DNA of 64,000 nucleotides from Aldehydirespirator sp965203635 (GCA_965203635.1 OZ241903.1:2356001-2420000), one strand, 5' to 3'; positions 1 to 9,324 are shown, counted from the stretch's first letter. A program made the numbers and translations. Notes: generated by a model not told the origin, from the sequence alone.

Positions 1-1340
1 CGCAGCCGGCGCGACACCGCAGACTCCGTCCGCGGGTGATCGAGTTGGCTTCCTGGGACCACATCCGGTGCTTCCTCGACATCGTCAAGGTCGAGGATCA
101 AGCGGCGGCCGCGCTCGTCGATGTCGTCGTAGTCGACAGCGTCTGCGGTGAAGGCTCGTGTGCGAAGCGTCGCGGCTGCGGCAGCCGGGCTCGATGCCAG
201 AGCCCGCAGCAGACCTAACGCAGACCACTTGCGGATGCGCTGCTGGCGGCTGCCGCGCTCGTGTTCGGAGAGGCTGCCCCGCGCGTATGACAGTACCTGG
301 TCGAACAGAGTCCGATAGTCGGAGGACAGCTCGTAGCCGGCCTCTGTCTCCGCTCGCTCCGGAAACCGCGTGTCGGTGCCGAGGTAGTCCTGGATCTCGG
401 AGCGGCGACGCTGCACAAGGTGGCGAGCGAGCTGCTCGCGATGGCGGCGGTTGACCTCGCCTGCGAGATCCTCGGGAAGTTCTGCGAACTCCGAATCGAG
501 CAGGCCGAGCAGCGATCGGAATGCGGCGTCCTTGCCGGAGTGAGGCGTGGCCGTCACCAGGATCAGATGCCGGTCGGTCCGGCTGGCTAGGTCCCGGACC
601 AAGGCATGGCGCTGGTGGCGGCCGGAGGACGCCCTCTCGTCGGAGCGGGCGCAGGTGTGGGCCTCGTCCACAATCACCAGCTCGGGGCACGCCCTGATGA
701 AGTCGTTGCGGCGGCGGTCGGCCTTGATGAAGTCGATCGACACGATCACGTTGGGGTGCCGCTCGAAGATCGACTGGCCCAAGGCGAGGCCGCGTTCGAG
801 GCGGCGGGCGGTGGAGGCGAGCACCAGTTCGGCATCGATGTGGAACTTGTCGCGCAACTCGGCCTGCCACTGCTCGGCTAGGTGGGGAGGGCAGAGCACG
901 GCGAGGCGCTCGGCGTCGCCCTGGGCGATGAGTTCGGACGCGACCAGGGCGGCCTCGATGGTCTTGCCGACGCCCACGTCGTCAGCGATGAGCAGGCGCA
1001 CCGGGTCAAGGCGCAGAGCCATCAGCAGCGGCACGAGCTGGTAGGGGCGCGGGTCGCAGCCGATCCGCGCCACGGAGCGGAACGGCCCCGCGCCGGAGCG
1101 GAACCCGAGCCGTAGGGCGTCTCGCAGCAGGCGGGCTGAGTGGGCGTCGCCAAGGTGTCGGACCGGGTCGGGCAGGCCGAAGCTTGCAGGCTCGACCGAC
1201 TCGACGGCAGTGAGGATGCCGGTGGTCTCGTCGTCCGTGCCCCCGAGCGGCCGCACCATGACCAACTCGGGCGCATCGTGCGATAGCACGACCCAATCCC
1301 GCCCGCGAGCGGTCACAAGCGTGCCAGGGGAGAAGGTCAT
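1..1340 (-). CDS. SNF2-family DEAH helicase, C-terminus beyond window
   Basis: An open frame of about 446 codons starts at an ATG (1340-1338) and has no stop before the left edge, so the protein is partial. It has an SNF2-type ATPase core: motif I ADDVGVGKTIEA near residues 119-130, motif II VDEAH near 224-228, and motif III TATPHSGK near 254-261. The TATPHSGK form is typical of SNF2 proteins in phage-defence loci (DrmD of DISARM, DpdE-like). The start overlaps the stop of the upstream helicase gene by ATGA, so the two are translationally coupled. The role is probably DNA translocation or remodelling. The defence assignment is inferred from the partner; the helicase call is firm. Confidence 0.85.
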   Translation of the reverse strand, partial: MTFSPGTLVTARGRDWVVLSHDAPELVMVRPLGGTDDETTGILTAVESVEPASFGLPDPVRHLGDAHSARLLRDALRLGFRSGAGPFRSVARIGCDPRPYQLVPLLMALRLDPVRLLIADDVGVGKTIEAALVASELIAQGDAERLAVLCPPHLAEQWQAELRDKFHIDAELVLASTARRLERGLALGQSIFERHPNVIVSIDFIKADRRRNDFIRACPELVIVDEAHTCARSDERASSGRHQRHALVRDLASRTDRHLILVTATPHSGKDAAFRSLLGLLDSEFAELPEDLAGEVNRRHREQLARHLVQRRRSEIQDYLGTDTRFPERAETEAGYELSSDYRTLFDQVLSYARGSLSEHERGSRQQRIRKWSALGLLRALASSPAAAAATLRTRAFTADAVDYDDIDERGRRLILDLDDVEEAPDVVPGSQLDHPRTESAVSRRL

Positions 1341-4300
1341 GAGATGTCACCCTCAACGATGCCGGGCCCGAACACCGCTGGATTGTCGCCGACGATCTGA
1401 CGCCAGTCCTCGCGGTAGCCGAAGCGGATCACTTGGAAGCCGAGATTCTGCATGGCGGCAGACTGCTCGGCGTCGCGTTTGGCGCGTTCTGGATAGTCGT
1501 GGTGCGGGCCGTCCACGTACACCACCGCGCAGGCGTCGTCGTAGACGAAGTCGGGCCGGGTGCGGGCCTCTTCGAAGAACACCTGACCGCGGTCCGGCCG
1601 CCGGTAACCGTGCTCCCCCAAGAACTCCAAGAACTCCCGTTCGAGGCCTGACTCAGCCCCCTCTGCGAGCGTGGCGTCATGAGTGTCGGCCAGGAACGCC
1701 GCGCCTGTGACGAAGGGTGCCAGGAACTCGGTTGCCAAGTCTCGATCCAGCAGTTCATGGTCGGGCTGGTTCGAATACGACATGAGGCAGTCATAGCAGG
1801 CCCCTTCGCAGGCGCCGTCCTCGCCAGTGCCTGCGTCGTCTTCGTGGCCGGTTCGAGGGTCGGTGTGACAGATCCGCAGCGCCTCGGCGGCTACTTGCGA
1901 CCACAGGGCCGGATCGTCTACGAGTTGCTTGAGAACGCCCGCTCCGCCCTCCTCGGCCTCGTAGATGAGAAGCTGGCGACGGTCGTCACGCGATGGCAGG
2001 GGCTCCGCGGCGACCTCGTTGGACTCCAGGCGGAACACCACCTGTAGCGCTTTGGACAGTGCCGCCTGCACGGATGCCATCGTGGCCACGTCGGGGGCAC
2101 CTTCGGCAGCGTCGGCGTCATCCCACCCCGGGAGCGCCTTGGAGGGAGAGCTTTCCACAGGCTCGATCAGCAAAGCGTTGCGGGTGTCGGTCACATACGG
2201 GATGACACGCTCGGTGCGTCGAGCTGTCGGCGGAGCGTCAGCGCCGTCGTTGGGCTGCTCGTCCTCGTCGTCGGTGCTCCAGTAGCCGGTTGCCACATCG
2301 AGCACGAACCCGGCCCGGCCGACCGGATTCCTCGAATGGCGCAGTCCCCGGTTGATGCGCCAGATCGTGGCGGCGTCGCCGTAGCGAAGTCGGAGCAGCC
2401 TCGGGGTCTCGATGCCGGCGCTCGTACCGGCGGGCGACGTCGCCGCCACGAACCGCTCGACATGGGAGGGAACACGGGAGCGATGGCTGAATCGCACAGC
2501 GGAGACGATCTCGTAACCCTGGCGCCGACGCTGCTCCTCGTCGGAGGTGATCCGCTCACGGCGTCGAGTCGACACGTTGCCCATACGGAACATGTTGCGC
2601 GTGGCGGGCGGCAGCCGCGCTGAGCAGAGTTCACACAGGTCGGGATTGCTAGACGCATCGATCTGATGCATGTAGCCGCAGAACTCGCAGCGCTTTATCG
2701 AGGTCTTGAGGATCGAGGCACCGCCGTCGGCTGCGTCTAGGTCGGCAGCGGCCAGTTGCACCCGGTTCGACGAGTACTGGCTGCCCTCGTGGTAGATGAT
2801 GCTGTGCGGGCCGAACTCTGAGATAGCCAGAAAGCGCGGCCGCTGGAGCAGTTCACCGCGGACAGCGCCGCGGCGTGAGACGTACGCTGACAGCGGCAGG
2901 CGCGGGAACGAGTAGCCGGGCAGGAACCCCTCAGAGGCCAGATAGCGGTACGGATAGAAGTCCGAATTGAGGCCCGCGCCGCGTTCGCCTGTCAGCAGTT
3001 CGATCTGATGCTCGGCCTCGCGTCTCAGCACGTCGGCGCGGTCCCGGTCGGCCTTGCTGCGGCCGTGCGCCAGCCTGATCCGCCCCTGCTCCGCGGCTTG
3101 GCGGTACGCGGAGGTGTACAGCAACCGCCAACGTGACATGGCCTCCTCGAAGCGCTGCGGGATGGCCCGCATCGTGTCGTCCAGCCAACTCGGCGTGTAC
3201 CAATCGGCGTCCGCCAACTCAGAACCCAGATCGTCAAGCAGCCCCTGTGCTCGCCGCTGGGCCTTGTTGCGAACTCCTCGGTCCGTGAGCACGGCTGCAG
3301 CCTGGTCCAACAGTTCCAACGAAGGCTCCTCACCCTCGTTTGGCAGATCGAGCAGATCGCCCATGCCACTGCCGAGGTCGAGCCCGCTACAAGCCAGCCA
3401 CACCGAGTGGACGTGCGACCGGACCAACTCCTCGTTGGCGAGGTCCAGCCGCGGTGCCTCCACTTCGCCGGACACCATGAGCTGCTGCTGGCGGAAGAAG
3501 TACTGGTCGTGGCTGCTGCCCGATGAGCAGAACGTGGTGACCAGAGCGGGCTGCCCGCCGCGTCCTGCCCGCCCCGACCGCTGGGCATAGTTGGCCGGCG
3601 TCGGAGGCACATTGCGCATGTTCACTACGTTGAGCTCTGCGATGTCCACGCCCAGTTCCATGGTCGGTGAGCAGAACAGCACCGGCAGGTCGCCGTCGCG
3701 GAAGCGATGCTCGCGCTCTTGGCGTAGCTCGTGGGTGACTTGCGCGGTGTGCTCCCGAGCCTCGATGTGGCCGGCAGATTCATCAGCGGGATCGGTGTTG
3801 CCCGGCTGCGTTCGGAGACCCTCAGCTATGCCCTTGTAGAGGCCGACGAAGTACGGATTGGGAGGCACTTCGGTCTCTGGAGCGGACGGCGTGCGGATCG
3901 GATCGTGGTACGGCGTCCCGTCACCCAGCTTCCAGACCATCGCGGCCGCAGGGATCTGCCAGGTGCGGGTCTCGCCCTCGGCCTCCACGAGGCGCAGCAG
4001 CCCGTAGCGCATCAAGGCCTCGACGAGATCGTCGATAATCGCCAGCCGCTCCTCTAGTGGCAGATTCTCGGCATCGCCGAAAGTGTCGCCGCGGTTGAGG
4101 AATCGCCCGAATCCGCTGCGCGGCGTGAGAGACGTGATGCGGCGACGGCCAGCGGGGTTGCGCGGCCCGGTGGCGATCAGAGACGACCATGTCTGCCGCT
4201 CGCCCGCCACCGACCACTGATCGATCAGGTGCTGCTCGCTGCGCCGCTCCATCGGACCCCACTCGTCGGGGTCAAGGACTCCGACGAAGACGCCCAGGCC

Positions 4301-6721
4301 GCGGCGCCCCGTCTCGAGCAGTGCCCTGAGAACGTGGAGGCGAGTATCGGGGCTCGCGCCTGCGGTCCGTGGATGACGCCATTCGTCGGCGTCTGCCGCA
4401 AGTTCTTCGAGTCCCGGATAGTCGAAGCCCAGCATTCCGCATTGTTCGAGATTCGGAAGGTTGACCCGCCAGCCCCGGCGCAGGTCGAGATAGAGCCGGT
4501 ACTCGACTACCTCGGTGAGAGCCTTGAGTGCCATCGACTGGATGCGGCCCTTCGCCCCAGGCTGAAGCGCGTAGGCCTCTTCATGCAGGTTGAGCGCTTG
4601 CACGACACGCGACGCGAGCAGGTCGTGGCTGAGTCCTTCCTCTCCGGCATCGCTTAGCGCCCGCCAGAGGGCGGCCCGCAGCGTCGTGACGTTCACGAAG
4701 TCGTTCAGATGCCCGGCCTGAAGCGAGGCGTCCTGTCGGTTGTCAGTGAACGACAGCAGCTTGCGCGCCTCGCGGGGCAGTTCGTCCACCCGTCGCAGGT
4801 GGCGAATTGCGGCTAGTGAGGTGATCGTTGTCGCGGTGGACCGGCCCTGCGAGTCGAGCGGTGCCAGCCGGCTGAAGTCGCTGCCCCGCGGGTCGGCGTA
4901 GGACACTCCGCAGCGCATGCAGAAGCGGAAGGGAGCCGTCAGCCAGAACCCCGTCGTGGTCTGAGTTCCGTCTGAGGCATCCGAGTGGTGCAGGGAACCG
5001 TTCGCGGCCACCCGCAGCGGGACAGGCACGTCGCCGCGCCGGGCGTCACGGAGCCGATCATTAGCGTCGAACCAGTCCGCAGGCAGGCGCGCACGGATGC
5101 TCTCCCTGTCTACCGGCCATGGATCGTGCCACGGGTCGCCGGGCTCGGGAGCAATGAACAGGAATCCCGGCTGAGTATCGGATGCGGCGCGATCTCCCAA
5201 GTCTCGGGGAGTGAGCACTTCACCCTGCCGGCCACCGGCCGTCGAGGTCTCGCGGAACACGACGTAGTACTCCTGTCCGCAGGCGCGGCAGAACGCTAGG
5301 GGCAGGTATTTTCGGTGGCGCTCATTGCGAACGAAGCGCTGAGCCCGCATCGTGACGCTTCGGTCATCGGGTGCCTCCGGGGTGGCGTGAGCGGCGCCGC
5401 CAGCACTGAGGAACTGGTGGAGCCGGAAAGCGAACACAGGGTTGCCGTTCTTCGGGCTTCTGATCCTGGTACCAGCCAGCAGCCAGCGCCTGATGGCGTG
5501 CTCGCAGTCCCACCGCGAGAGACCGGTATCAGTGGAGAGCATCTCGGCTCCGCCAATGTCGCTCTCGATCGGGATTGGGGCCGCTCGCACCAGCCGGCCG
5601 TCGCGCATCTCCAATCCGAACTTGGACTCGATCCATGACGACAACGGATCACGGCGCATGGCGTCGTAGGACGTTGGTTCTGGCGTGTCGCCCGTGACGC
5701 TGCGTATCAGAGCCTCCGTGAAGTCTGGCCGGTCCGAGGGGTCCGGAGCCGTGCGTCGCAGAGTCTCCGAGATGACCTCGGAGGGCCGAACCTCGGTGCC
5801 GAACAGTCTCGAGGCGACCGTCGCCACCTGGATGCTGCGCTCGGCATGGCTTCCCTCGGTGGACAGAGTCGCCGACGTGCCAACGCACTGAAGCCCGGTA
5901 GCGCCGCAGGCCTCTCGGATGCGGCGCACGAGCATGGCTACGTCCGCGCCCTGTCGCCCACGGTAAGTGTGGAGCTCGTCGAGCACCAAGAACCTCAGCG
6001 ACGACATCGCGTTCACCAACTTGACATCGTTGTAGCGGGTGAGGAGGAGTTCGGCCATCACATAGTTGGTGAGCAGAATGTCCGGCGGGTTGTCGCGGAT
6101 CGCCCGTCGCTCGTCCTCGCGCTGCTGGCCGGTGAACACCGCGAAGGAGACCGGCCTGCCGCTGGGCTGCATCCTCGGCGAGGGGTCGCCGCTGTGGTCG
6201 GCAACCCACGGTCCGTGATCGAGGAACTTGCTGAGTTCCTCGTTCTGGCTGTTGGCTAGGGCGTTCATTGGGTAGAGCACCAGCGCCTTGATGCCCCGGC
6301 CCGAGCCGGCGCGCAGCACATGGTCGACGATCGGCACGATGTAGGCGAGGCTCTTGCCCGATCCCGTCCCGGTCGTCAGGACGTAGCTCCTGCCGTCTGC
6401 TGCTGCATCGATCGCCTGGACCTGGTGGCGGTGCAGGGTCATCGGCTCGCCCTCGGCATCGTCGACCGACTTGTCCGCCCGAAAGATCTGCCGGGCCAGA
6501 GGGTGCAGGCGGCCGCTGCCGACCAGTCCGTCGACAGTGGCTCCTGGTTCGAATGCAGGGTTCAGGCCGATCCTGGGGCTGGGCCAGAGCAATCCCCGGT
6601 CGAAGGCGTCGTCCACGGCGGCCCGGATGCGCGCGTCAGCTATTTCGACGAAGCCCTCCGAGTAGCCCCGGTACTCCGAGACCACCCGGTCCCTGAGAGC
6701 GAACACATCCATCATGGGCAC
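1337..6721 (-). CDS. Giant DEAD/DEAH helicase with DUF1998 and C-terminal VSR-like nuclease domain
   Basis: A 1794-residue protein; GTG start at 6721, with in-frame ATGs at 6715 and 6712 as alternatives. The N-terminal helicase lobe has TTGTGSGKS (about 116-124), DELH (248-251) and GTSATLS. Lobe 2 has SPTMELGVDIAELN and QRSGRAGRGG. Several CxxC pairs (FCRACG, FCMRCG, CEFCG, LCELC) suggest zinc sites. The DUF1998 signature follows, with EAEEGGAGVL and the cluster CEGACYDCLMSYSNQ. The last 110 residues resemble a VSR/DUF559-like PD-(D/E)XK fold (RPDFVYDD, VVYVDGPHHDY, VIRFGYRE). Size and domains recall Druantia DruE and a DrmA-DrmB fusion. It is the first visible gene of a minus-strand operon with the SNF2 helicase. 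The antiviral role is inferred. Confidence 0.85.
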   Translation of the reverse strand: MPMMDVFALRDRVVSEYRGYSEGFVEIADARIRAAVDDAFDRGLLWPSPRIGLNPAFEPGATVDGLVGSGRLHPLARQIFRADKSVDDAEGEPMTLHRHQVQAIDAAADGRSYVLTTGTGSGKSLAYIVPIVDHVLRAGSGRGIKALVLYPMNALANSQNEELSKFLDHGPWVADHSGDPSPRMQPSGRPVSFAVFTGQQREDERRAIRDNPPDILLTNYVMAELLLTRYNDVKLVNAMSSLRFLVLDELHTYRGRQGADVAMLVRRIREACGATGLQCVGTSATLSTEGSHAERSIQVATVASRLFGTEVRPSEVISETLRRTAPDPSDRPDFTEALIRSVTGDTPEPTSYDAMRRDPLSSWIESKFGLEMRDGRLVRAAPIPIESDIGGAEMLSTDTGLSRWDCEHAIRRWLLAGTRIRSPKNGNPVFAFRLHQFLSAGGAAHATPEAPDDRSVTMRAQRFVRNERHRKYLPLAFCRACGQEYYVVFRETSTAGGRQGEVLTPRDLGDRAASDTQPGFLFIAPEPGDPWHDPWPVDRESIRARLPADWFDANDRLRDARRGDVPVPLRVAANGSLHHSDASDGTQTTTGFWLTAPFRFCMRCGVSYADPRGSDFSRLAPLDSQGRSTATTITSLAAIRHLRRVDELPREARKLLSFTDNRQDASLQAGHLNDFVNVTTLRAALWRALSDAGEEGLSHDLLASRVVQALNLHEEAYALQPGAKGRIQSMALKALTEVVEYRLYLDLRRGWRVNLPNLEQCGMLGFDYPGLEELAADADEWRHPRTAGASPDTRLHVLRALLETGRRGLGVFVGVLDPDEWGPMERRSEQHLIDQWSVAGERQTWSSLIATGPRNPAGRRRITSLTPRSGFGRFLNRGDTFGDAENLPLEERLAIIDDLVEALMRYGLLRLVEAEGETRTWQIPAAAMVWKLGDGTPYHDPIRTPSAPETEVPPNPYFVGLYKGIAEGLRTQPGNTDPADESAGHIEAREHTAQVTHELRQEREHRFRDGDLPVLFCSPTMELGVDIAELNVVNMRNVPPTPANYAQRSGRAGRGGQPALVTTFCSSGSSHDQYFFRQQQLMVSGEVEAPRLDLANEELVRSHVHSVWLACSGLDLGSGMGDLLDLPNEGEEPSLELLDQAAAVLTDRGVRNKAQRRAQGLLDDLGSELADADWYTPSWLDDTMRAIPQRFEEAMSRWRLLYTSAYRQAAEQGRIRLAHGRSKADRDRADVLRREAEHQIELLTGERGAGLNSDFYPYRYLASEGFLPGYSFPRLPLSAYVSRRGAVRGELLQRPRFLAISEFGPHSIIYHEGSQYSSNRVQLAAADLDAADGGASILKTSIKRCEFCGYMHQIDASSNPDLCELCSARLPPATRNMFRMGNVSTRRRERITSDEEQRRRQGYEIVSAVRFSHRSRVPSHVERFVAATSPAGTSAGIETPRLLRLRYGDAATIWRINRGLRHSRNPVGRAGFVLDVATGYWSTDDEDEQPNDGADAPPTARRTERVIPYVTDTRNALLIEPVESSPSKALPGWDDADAAEGAPDVATMASVQAALSKALQVVFRLESNEVAAEPLPSRDDRRQLLIYEAEEGGAGVLKQLVDDPALWSQVAAEALRICHTDPRTGHEDDAGTGEDGACEGACYDCLMSYSNQPDHELLDRDLATEFLAPFVTGAAFLADTHDATLAEGAESGLEREFLEFLGEHGYRRPDRGQVFFEEARTRPDFVYDDACAVVYVDGPHHDYPERAKRDAEQSAAMQNLGFQVIRFGYREDWRQIVGDNPAVFGPGIVEGDIS

Positions 6722-7169
6722 GTCTCCGTCAGTGCGATTGCCCGCTCGGCCTGCGAGACCGGCCGGAGCAGGCTGTCAACTATCGCACACACCTCTGACA
6801 AGGGCGACCATTCTGCCGCGCAGTCACGCCCATGTTGGCCGATCCGTCGCGGTAGCGCGGGGGAAGTACGGGGCGGGGGTGTCCTCCGAGAAACTGTGCA
6901 AGAAGTGCCCTGAGAATGTGTACATGAATTGTGCTGCAGCGACGGCGTGAGCGGCATGTACGGCTACACGGAGGTTCGTTCAGCGCCTCGGAACCCTTCG
7001 GCCGATCCATAGATGAACCTTGTGATATGCTGTTACGGGCTGTCAGTAGCTTTGGATCACTGAGGCTCATCAGTCTACCCAGCGCCGGGGCCTGCTCAAG
7101 CGGGCCCCGGCTGCCTCTGCCTGAGGAGACGATGATCACCACGCGGCCCTACTTGAAGGGAGAGTAGTC
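6722..7169. other. Gene-free stretch with one strong hairpin
   Basis: About 450 bases between the divergent helicase operon and the small plus-strand gene. No convincing gene, tRNA or insertion sequence was seen. It contains a perfect 9-bp stem (GCCGGGGCC / GGCCCCGGC, 7084-7092 with 7103-7111, 10-nt loop). There is no T-run after it, so it may be a leader structure of the downstream gene rather than a classic terminator. A weak -10-like TATGCT lies at 7026-7031. Confidence 0.5.
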
Positions 7170-7463
7170 ATGGCTAAGGACGAGACCATTTGGTTCCTCA
7201 TCACGTACGACCGCAAGAAGCTCCGCATGGCCGACATGGAGCAGTTCCGCGACGGAGAGAAGGCTGTCGACCTGTACGGCGAGCGTGAGCGCCAGTACGC
7301 CGACCAGCCACACATGGAGGTCGTTCTTCTGGGTGCCGACACTGAAGAGGCGATCCGCGTCACACATCCGCTCTATTTCAGAGACTTCGAGGCCGAACCC
7401 TTCTCCATGGAGGAGTACGAGCGTCACCTGCCCTGGCTGAACCCCGAGCGCACCGCCAGTTGA
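7170..7463 (+). CDS. Small acidic protein of unknown function (97 aa)
   Basis: Not recognised as a known family. The ATG at 7170 is preceded by a good Shine-Dalgarno sequence (GGGAGAG about 6 nt upstream), which supports a real gene. The protein is soluble and charged, with no signal peptide or membrane segment; it starts MAKDETIWFLITYDRKK and ends in HLPWLNPERTAS. The repeated Tyr/Glu-rich middle (DLYGERERQYADQPHME) may be an amphipathic helix. It lies in the accessory segment between the helicase operon and a membrane coiled-coil gene on the other strand. Function is unknown. Confidence 0.6.
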   Translation: MAKDETIWFLITYDRKKLRMADMEQFRDGEKAVDLYGERERQYADQPHMEVVLLGADTEEAIRVTHPLYFRDFEAEPFSMEEYERHLPWLNPERTAS

Positions 7464-7506
7464 ACCCGCGGCGGGAAGCTGGCCAGGACCGGTGAGATTG
7501 GGCCCG

Positions 7507-7869
7507 TCAGGCAGCCTTGCGGCTGTTGCCGTCGGATTCGGGATCGTCGGTCGTGGGCTGGCCGATCTGCAGGTGGCCTTCGATGCGAGCAAGCCGTTCA
7601 CGGGTGTCGCCGAGGATGCTGATCACGGCGCCGTGGTTCCTCTCGATCAGGTCGCGGTTCTTGTCGATCAGCTCCCGGTTCTCCTTGCGGGCCTGATCGA
7701 TGAGGTCCCGGTTCTCTTTGCTGGCGTCGGTGATGAACTGCCGGGTCTCGGTGCTGTCCCGGTGCTGGATGCGGATCGAGACCACCATCAGTGTGATCAG
7801 CGAGGCGAGGATGGCGCCGAAGGACGTCCCAAGAATCGTCAGCACTGTCGTGGCCGTCCCGGTGTCCAT
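7507..7869 (-). CDS. Membrane-anchored coiled-coil protein (120 aa)
   Basis: The N-terminus carries one hydrophobic segment (about residues 8-32, LTILGTSFGAILASLITLMV). It is followed by a highly charged helix with a near-heptad pattern (KENRDLIDQARKENRELIDK, RDLIERN), so a short coiled coil is likely in the cytoplasm or periplasm. The ATG at 7869 sits 6 nt behind a TAGGTT -10-like element, which suggests a leaderless transcript. No enzyme motif is present. A similar architecture (one TM plus ARID-type coiled coil) is found in the protein at 10049-10519, on the other side of the ATPase and PIN genes. The role may be scaffolding or sensing, but this is unproven. Confidence 0.65.
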   Translation of the reverse strand: MDTGTATTVLTILGTSFGAILASLITLMVVSIRIQHRDSTETRQFITDASKENRDLIDQARKENRELIDKNRDLIERNHGAVISILGDTRERLARIEGHLQIGQPTTDDPESDGNSRKAA

Positions 7870-7875
7870 GAGTCC

Positions 7876-7904
7876 AACCTACTAATCCAGCTACAGCGAT
7901 GCAA
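7876..7904 (-). promoter_or_regulatory. Putative promoter of the 7507-7869 gene
   Basis: On the minus strand TTGCAT (7904-7899), 17 nt, TAGGTT (7881-7876), then 6 nt to the ATG at 7869. The spacing fits a sigma70-type promoter of a leaderless gene. Read by eye, not tested. Confidence 0.5.
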
Positions 7905-8095
7905 CCTGAAAACCAATGAGAATGATCGAATCGTCGCCTCGTGTTCGCACGCCTTGAGCGAAATGGGTGCCGTGCCGGGCTTGCAGCATGAACTCGAGTT
8001 GGCCAAGGCAGCGGCCGCCGCAATTACTACAATCGTTCAAGGCACCCGCTTCCACACCGAGGCCGCTGGCGCGAATGTGGATGGCGGGTGTGCCG

Positions 8096-9220
8096 TCAGG
8101 GTGTCCTGTCGGGGTGTTGCAGCCAGGCGCGGGTGACGCGGTGGGCGAAGTCGACGCAGCCGCGGCGCGGGCTGTGGATGAAGCCGTTTCGGATCAGTCG
8201 AGAACGGTAGGTGCTCACGTAGCTCGAACTGCGGCCGAGCCTTCTGGCGATGTCCCCGATCGAGGACTCGCCTTCGTCCTGGGCCATGGCCAGGGCGAAC
8301 ATGCGGTCCATCTCCGACATCGACCGCCACAGCGGCGCCAGCACCAGATCGGGAAGTCGCCGCTCGGCCTCGGCCACGCCCGCGGCGATGTCCGCGGTGC
8401 TCAGGCGTGGCGGGTTACCGCTCGCGGCCCGCCATGAGTGGAAGCCGATGAGCTGCACCATGAACGGGTAGCCGCCGCTCGCCTCCACGGCCTGCCGCAG
8501 CGCCTCGTCGTCAATGGTCGCCCCGCGAGCCGCAATCGGCTCGGCGAAGGCTTTGGCCGTGGCCGGCTTCGGCAGTGCCGCGATCTCATGGCGCGAGCAT
8601 CGCTGAAGGAAGGTGATGGCAGAGTCCTGCAACACAGTGTCATCGATGCTCGGAAGGCCCGCGCCCACGAAGGCGACAGGAAGCTCCTCACGCCGGGTGA
8701 CGTGTTGCAGCGTGGATGCGAACTCCCTCAATTCGGACGGCTCACCGCCCTGCAACTCGTCGAGCGTGATGAGAAGGCCCCGATCGGCGGAGGCGAGGCG
8801 GGCGCCGAGGGCGGTCAGGACAGTTCGCAGCCGGAGTTCGTCCCTTGCCGAGCCGGCGGGATCCATCCTCTCCAGTTCCACGCCGACGCCGAGCGCTCGG
8901 ATGCCGGCCAGTCGTGGACGCGGCCGGCTGGACTCGCTGTCTCGCAGCGGCGCGACCGCCGTCTCCGCCACCCTTGTGCAAAGGTCGCCGTGGGCGTCGT
9001 CAGCGATGACGAGCCAGCCGTGATCGAGGGCCTGCTCCTGCACGGCGTTGAGCGTCGCCGTCTTGCCGGTCCCGCGTGCGCCTACCAGCAGGGAGGTGAA
9101 GTCCGGGTGACCCGGACCGGCGTCGAAGGCCTCCGCGAGCGCATCAAGGACTGACGACCTTCCTGCCAGCACAGGAGGCGAGGCGCCGAACGAAGGTCTG
9201 TAGGGATTCCTAGGAGCCAT
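8096..9220 (-). CDS. AAA ATPase with C-terminal winged helix
   Basis: A 374-residue ORC/CDC6- or archaeal-ATPase-like protein. It has Walker A GARGTGKT (47-54) and a Walker B-like GLLITLDELQGG (about 148-159). A sensor-like region (PVAFVGAGLPS) is followed by an alpha-helical lid. A helix-turn-helix/winged-helix end (about 315-360, IGDIARRLGRSSSYVSTYRS) probably contacts DNA. Such standalone ATPases occur on mobile and accessory DNA and in some defence or toxin contexts; the exact role is unknown. It is transcribed away from the PIN-domain gene, with a small hairpin and 18-bp repeats between them. The start ATG at 9220 gives the usual short N-terminus before the ATPase fold. Confidence 0.85.
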   Translation of the reverse strand: MAPRNPYRPSFGASPPVLAGRSSVLDALAEAFDAGPGHPDFTSLLVGARGTGKTATLNAVQEQALDHGWLVIADDAHGDLCTRVAETAVAPLRDSESSRPRPRLAGIRALGVGVELERMDPAGSARDELRLRTVLTALGARLASADRGLLITLDELQGGEPSELREFASTLQHVTRREELPVAFVGAGLPSIDDTVLQDSAITFLQRCSRHEIAALPKPATAKAFAEPIAARGATIDDEALRQAVEASGGYPFMVQLIGFHSWRAASGNPPRLSTADIAAGVAEAERRLPDLVLAPLWRSMSEMDRMFALAMAQDEGESSIGDIARRLGRSSSYVSTYRSRLIRNGFIHSPRRGCVDFAHRVTRAWLQHPDRTP

Positions 9221-9246
9221 AGGGCCGCGCTCTCCGTCACGATGGC

Positions 9247-9264
9247 GTAGCCCTGAAAGGCTAC
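9247..9264. other. Small perfect hairpin in the ATPase/PIN divergent region
   Basis: GTAGCC and GGCTAC form a perfect 6-bp stem around a 6-nt loop. It lies 27 bases upstream of the ATPase start and next to three 18-bp repeats, so it may be an operator or a structured leader. Confidence 0.4.
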
Positions 9265-9270
9265 CGGTGC

Positions 9271-9324
9271 TTCGCGGCCTTTGGATTCTTCGCGGCCTTT
9301 GGATTTTTCGCGAGCTTTGGATTC
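9271..9324 (+). repeat. Three tandem 18-bp repeats
   Basis: Units at 9271-9288, 9289-9306 and 9307-9324 share the core TTCGCGGCCTTTGGATT with one change in unit 2 and two in unit 3. They stay in frame with the PIN-domain gene and would read FAAFGF per unit, though no good start codon lies upstream. They may be an iteron-like binding site or a decayed hydrophobic N-terminal extension. Confidence 0.75.

Noticed and set aside
6722..7169. A tRNA or small RNA gene
   Set aside because: No cloverleaf or conserved CCA end; only one simple hairpin without a T-run was seen.
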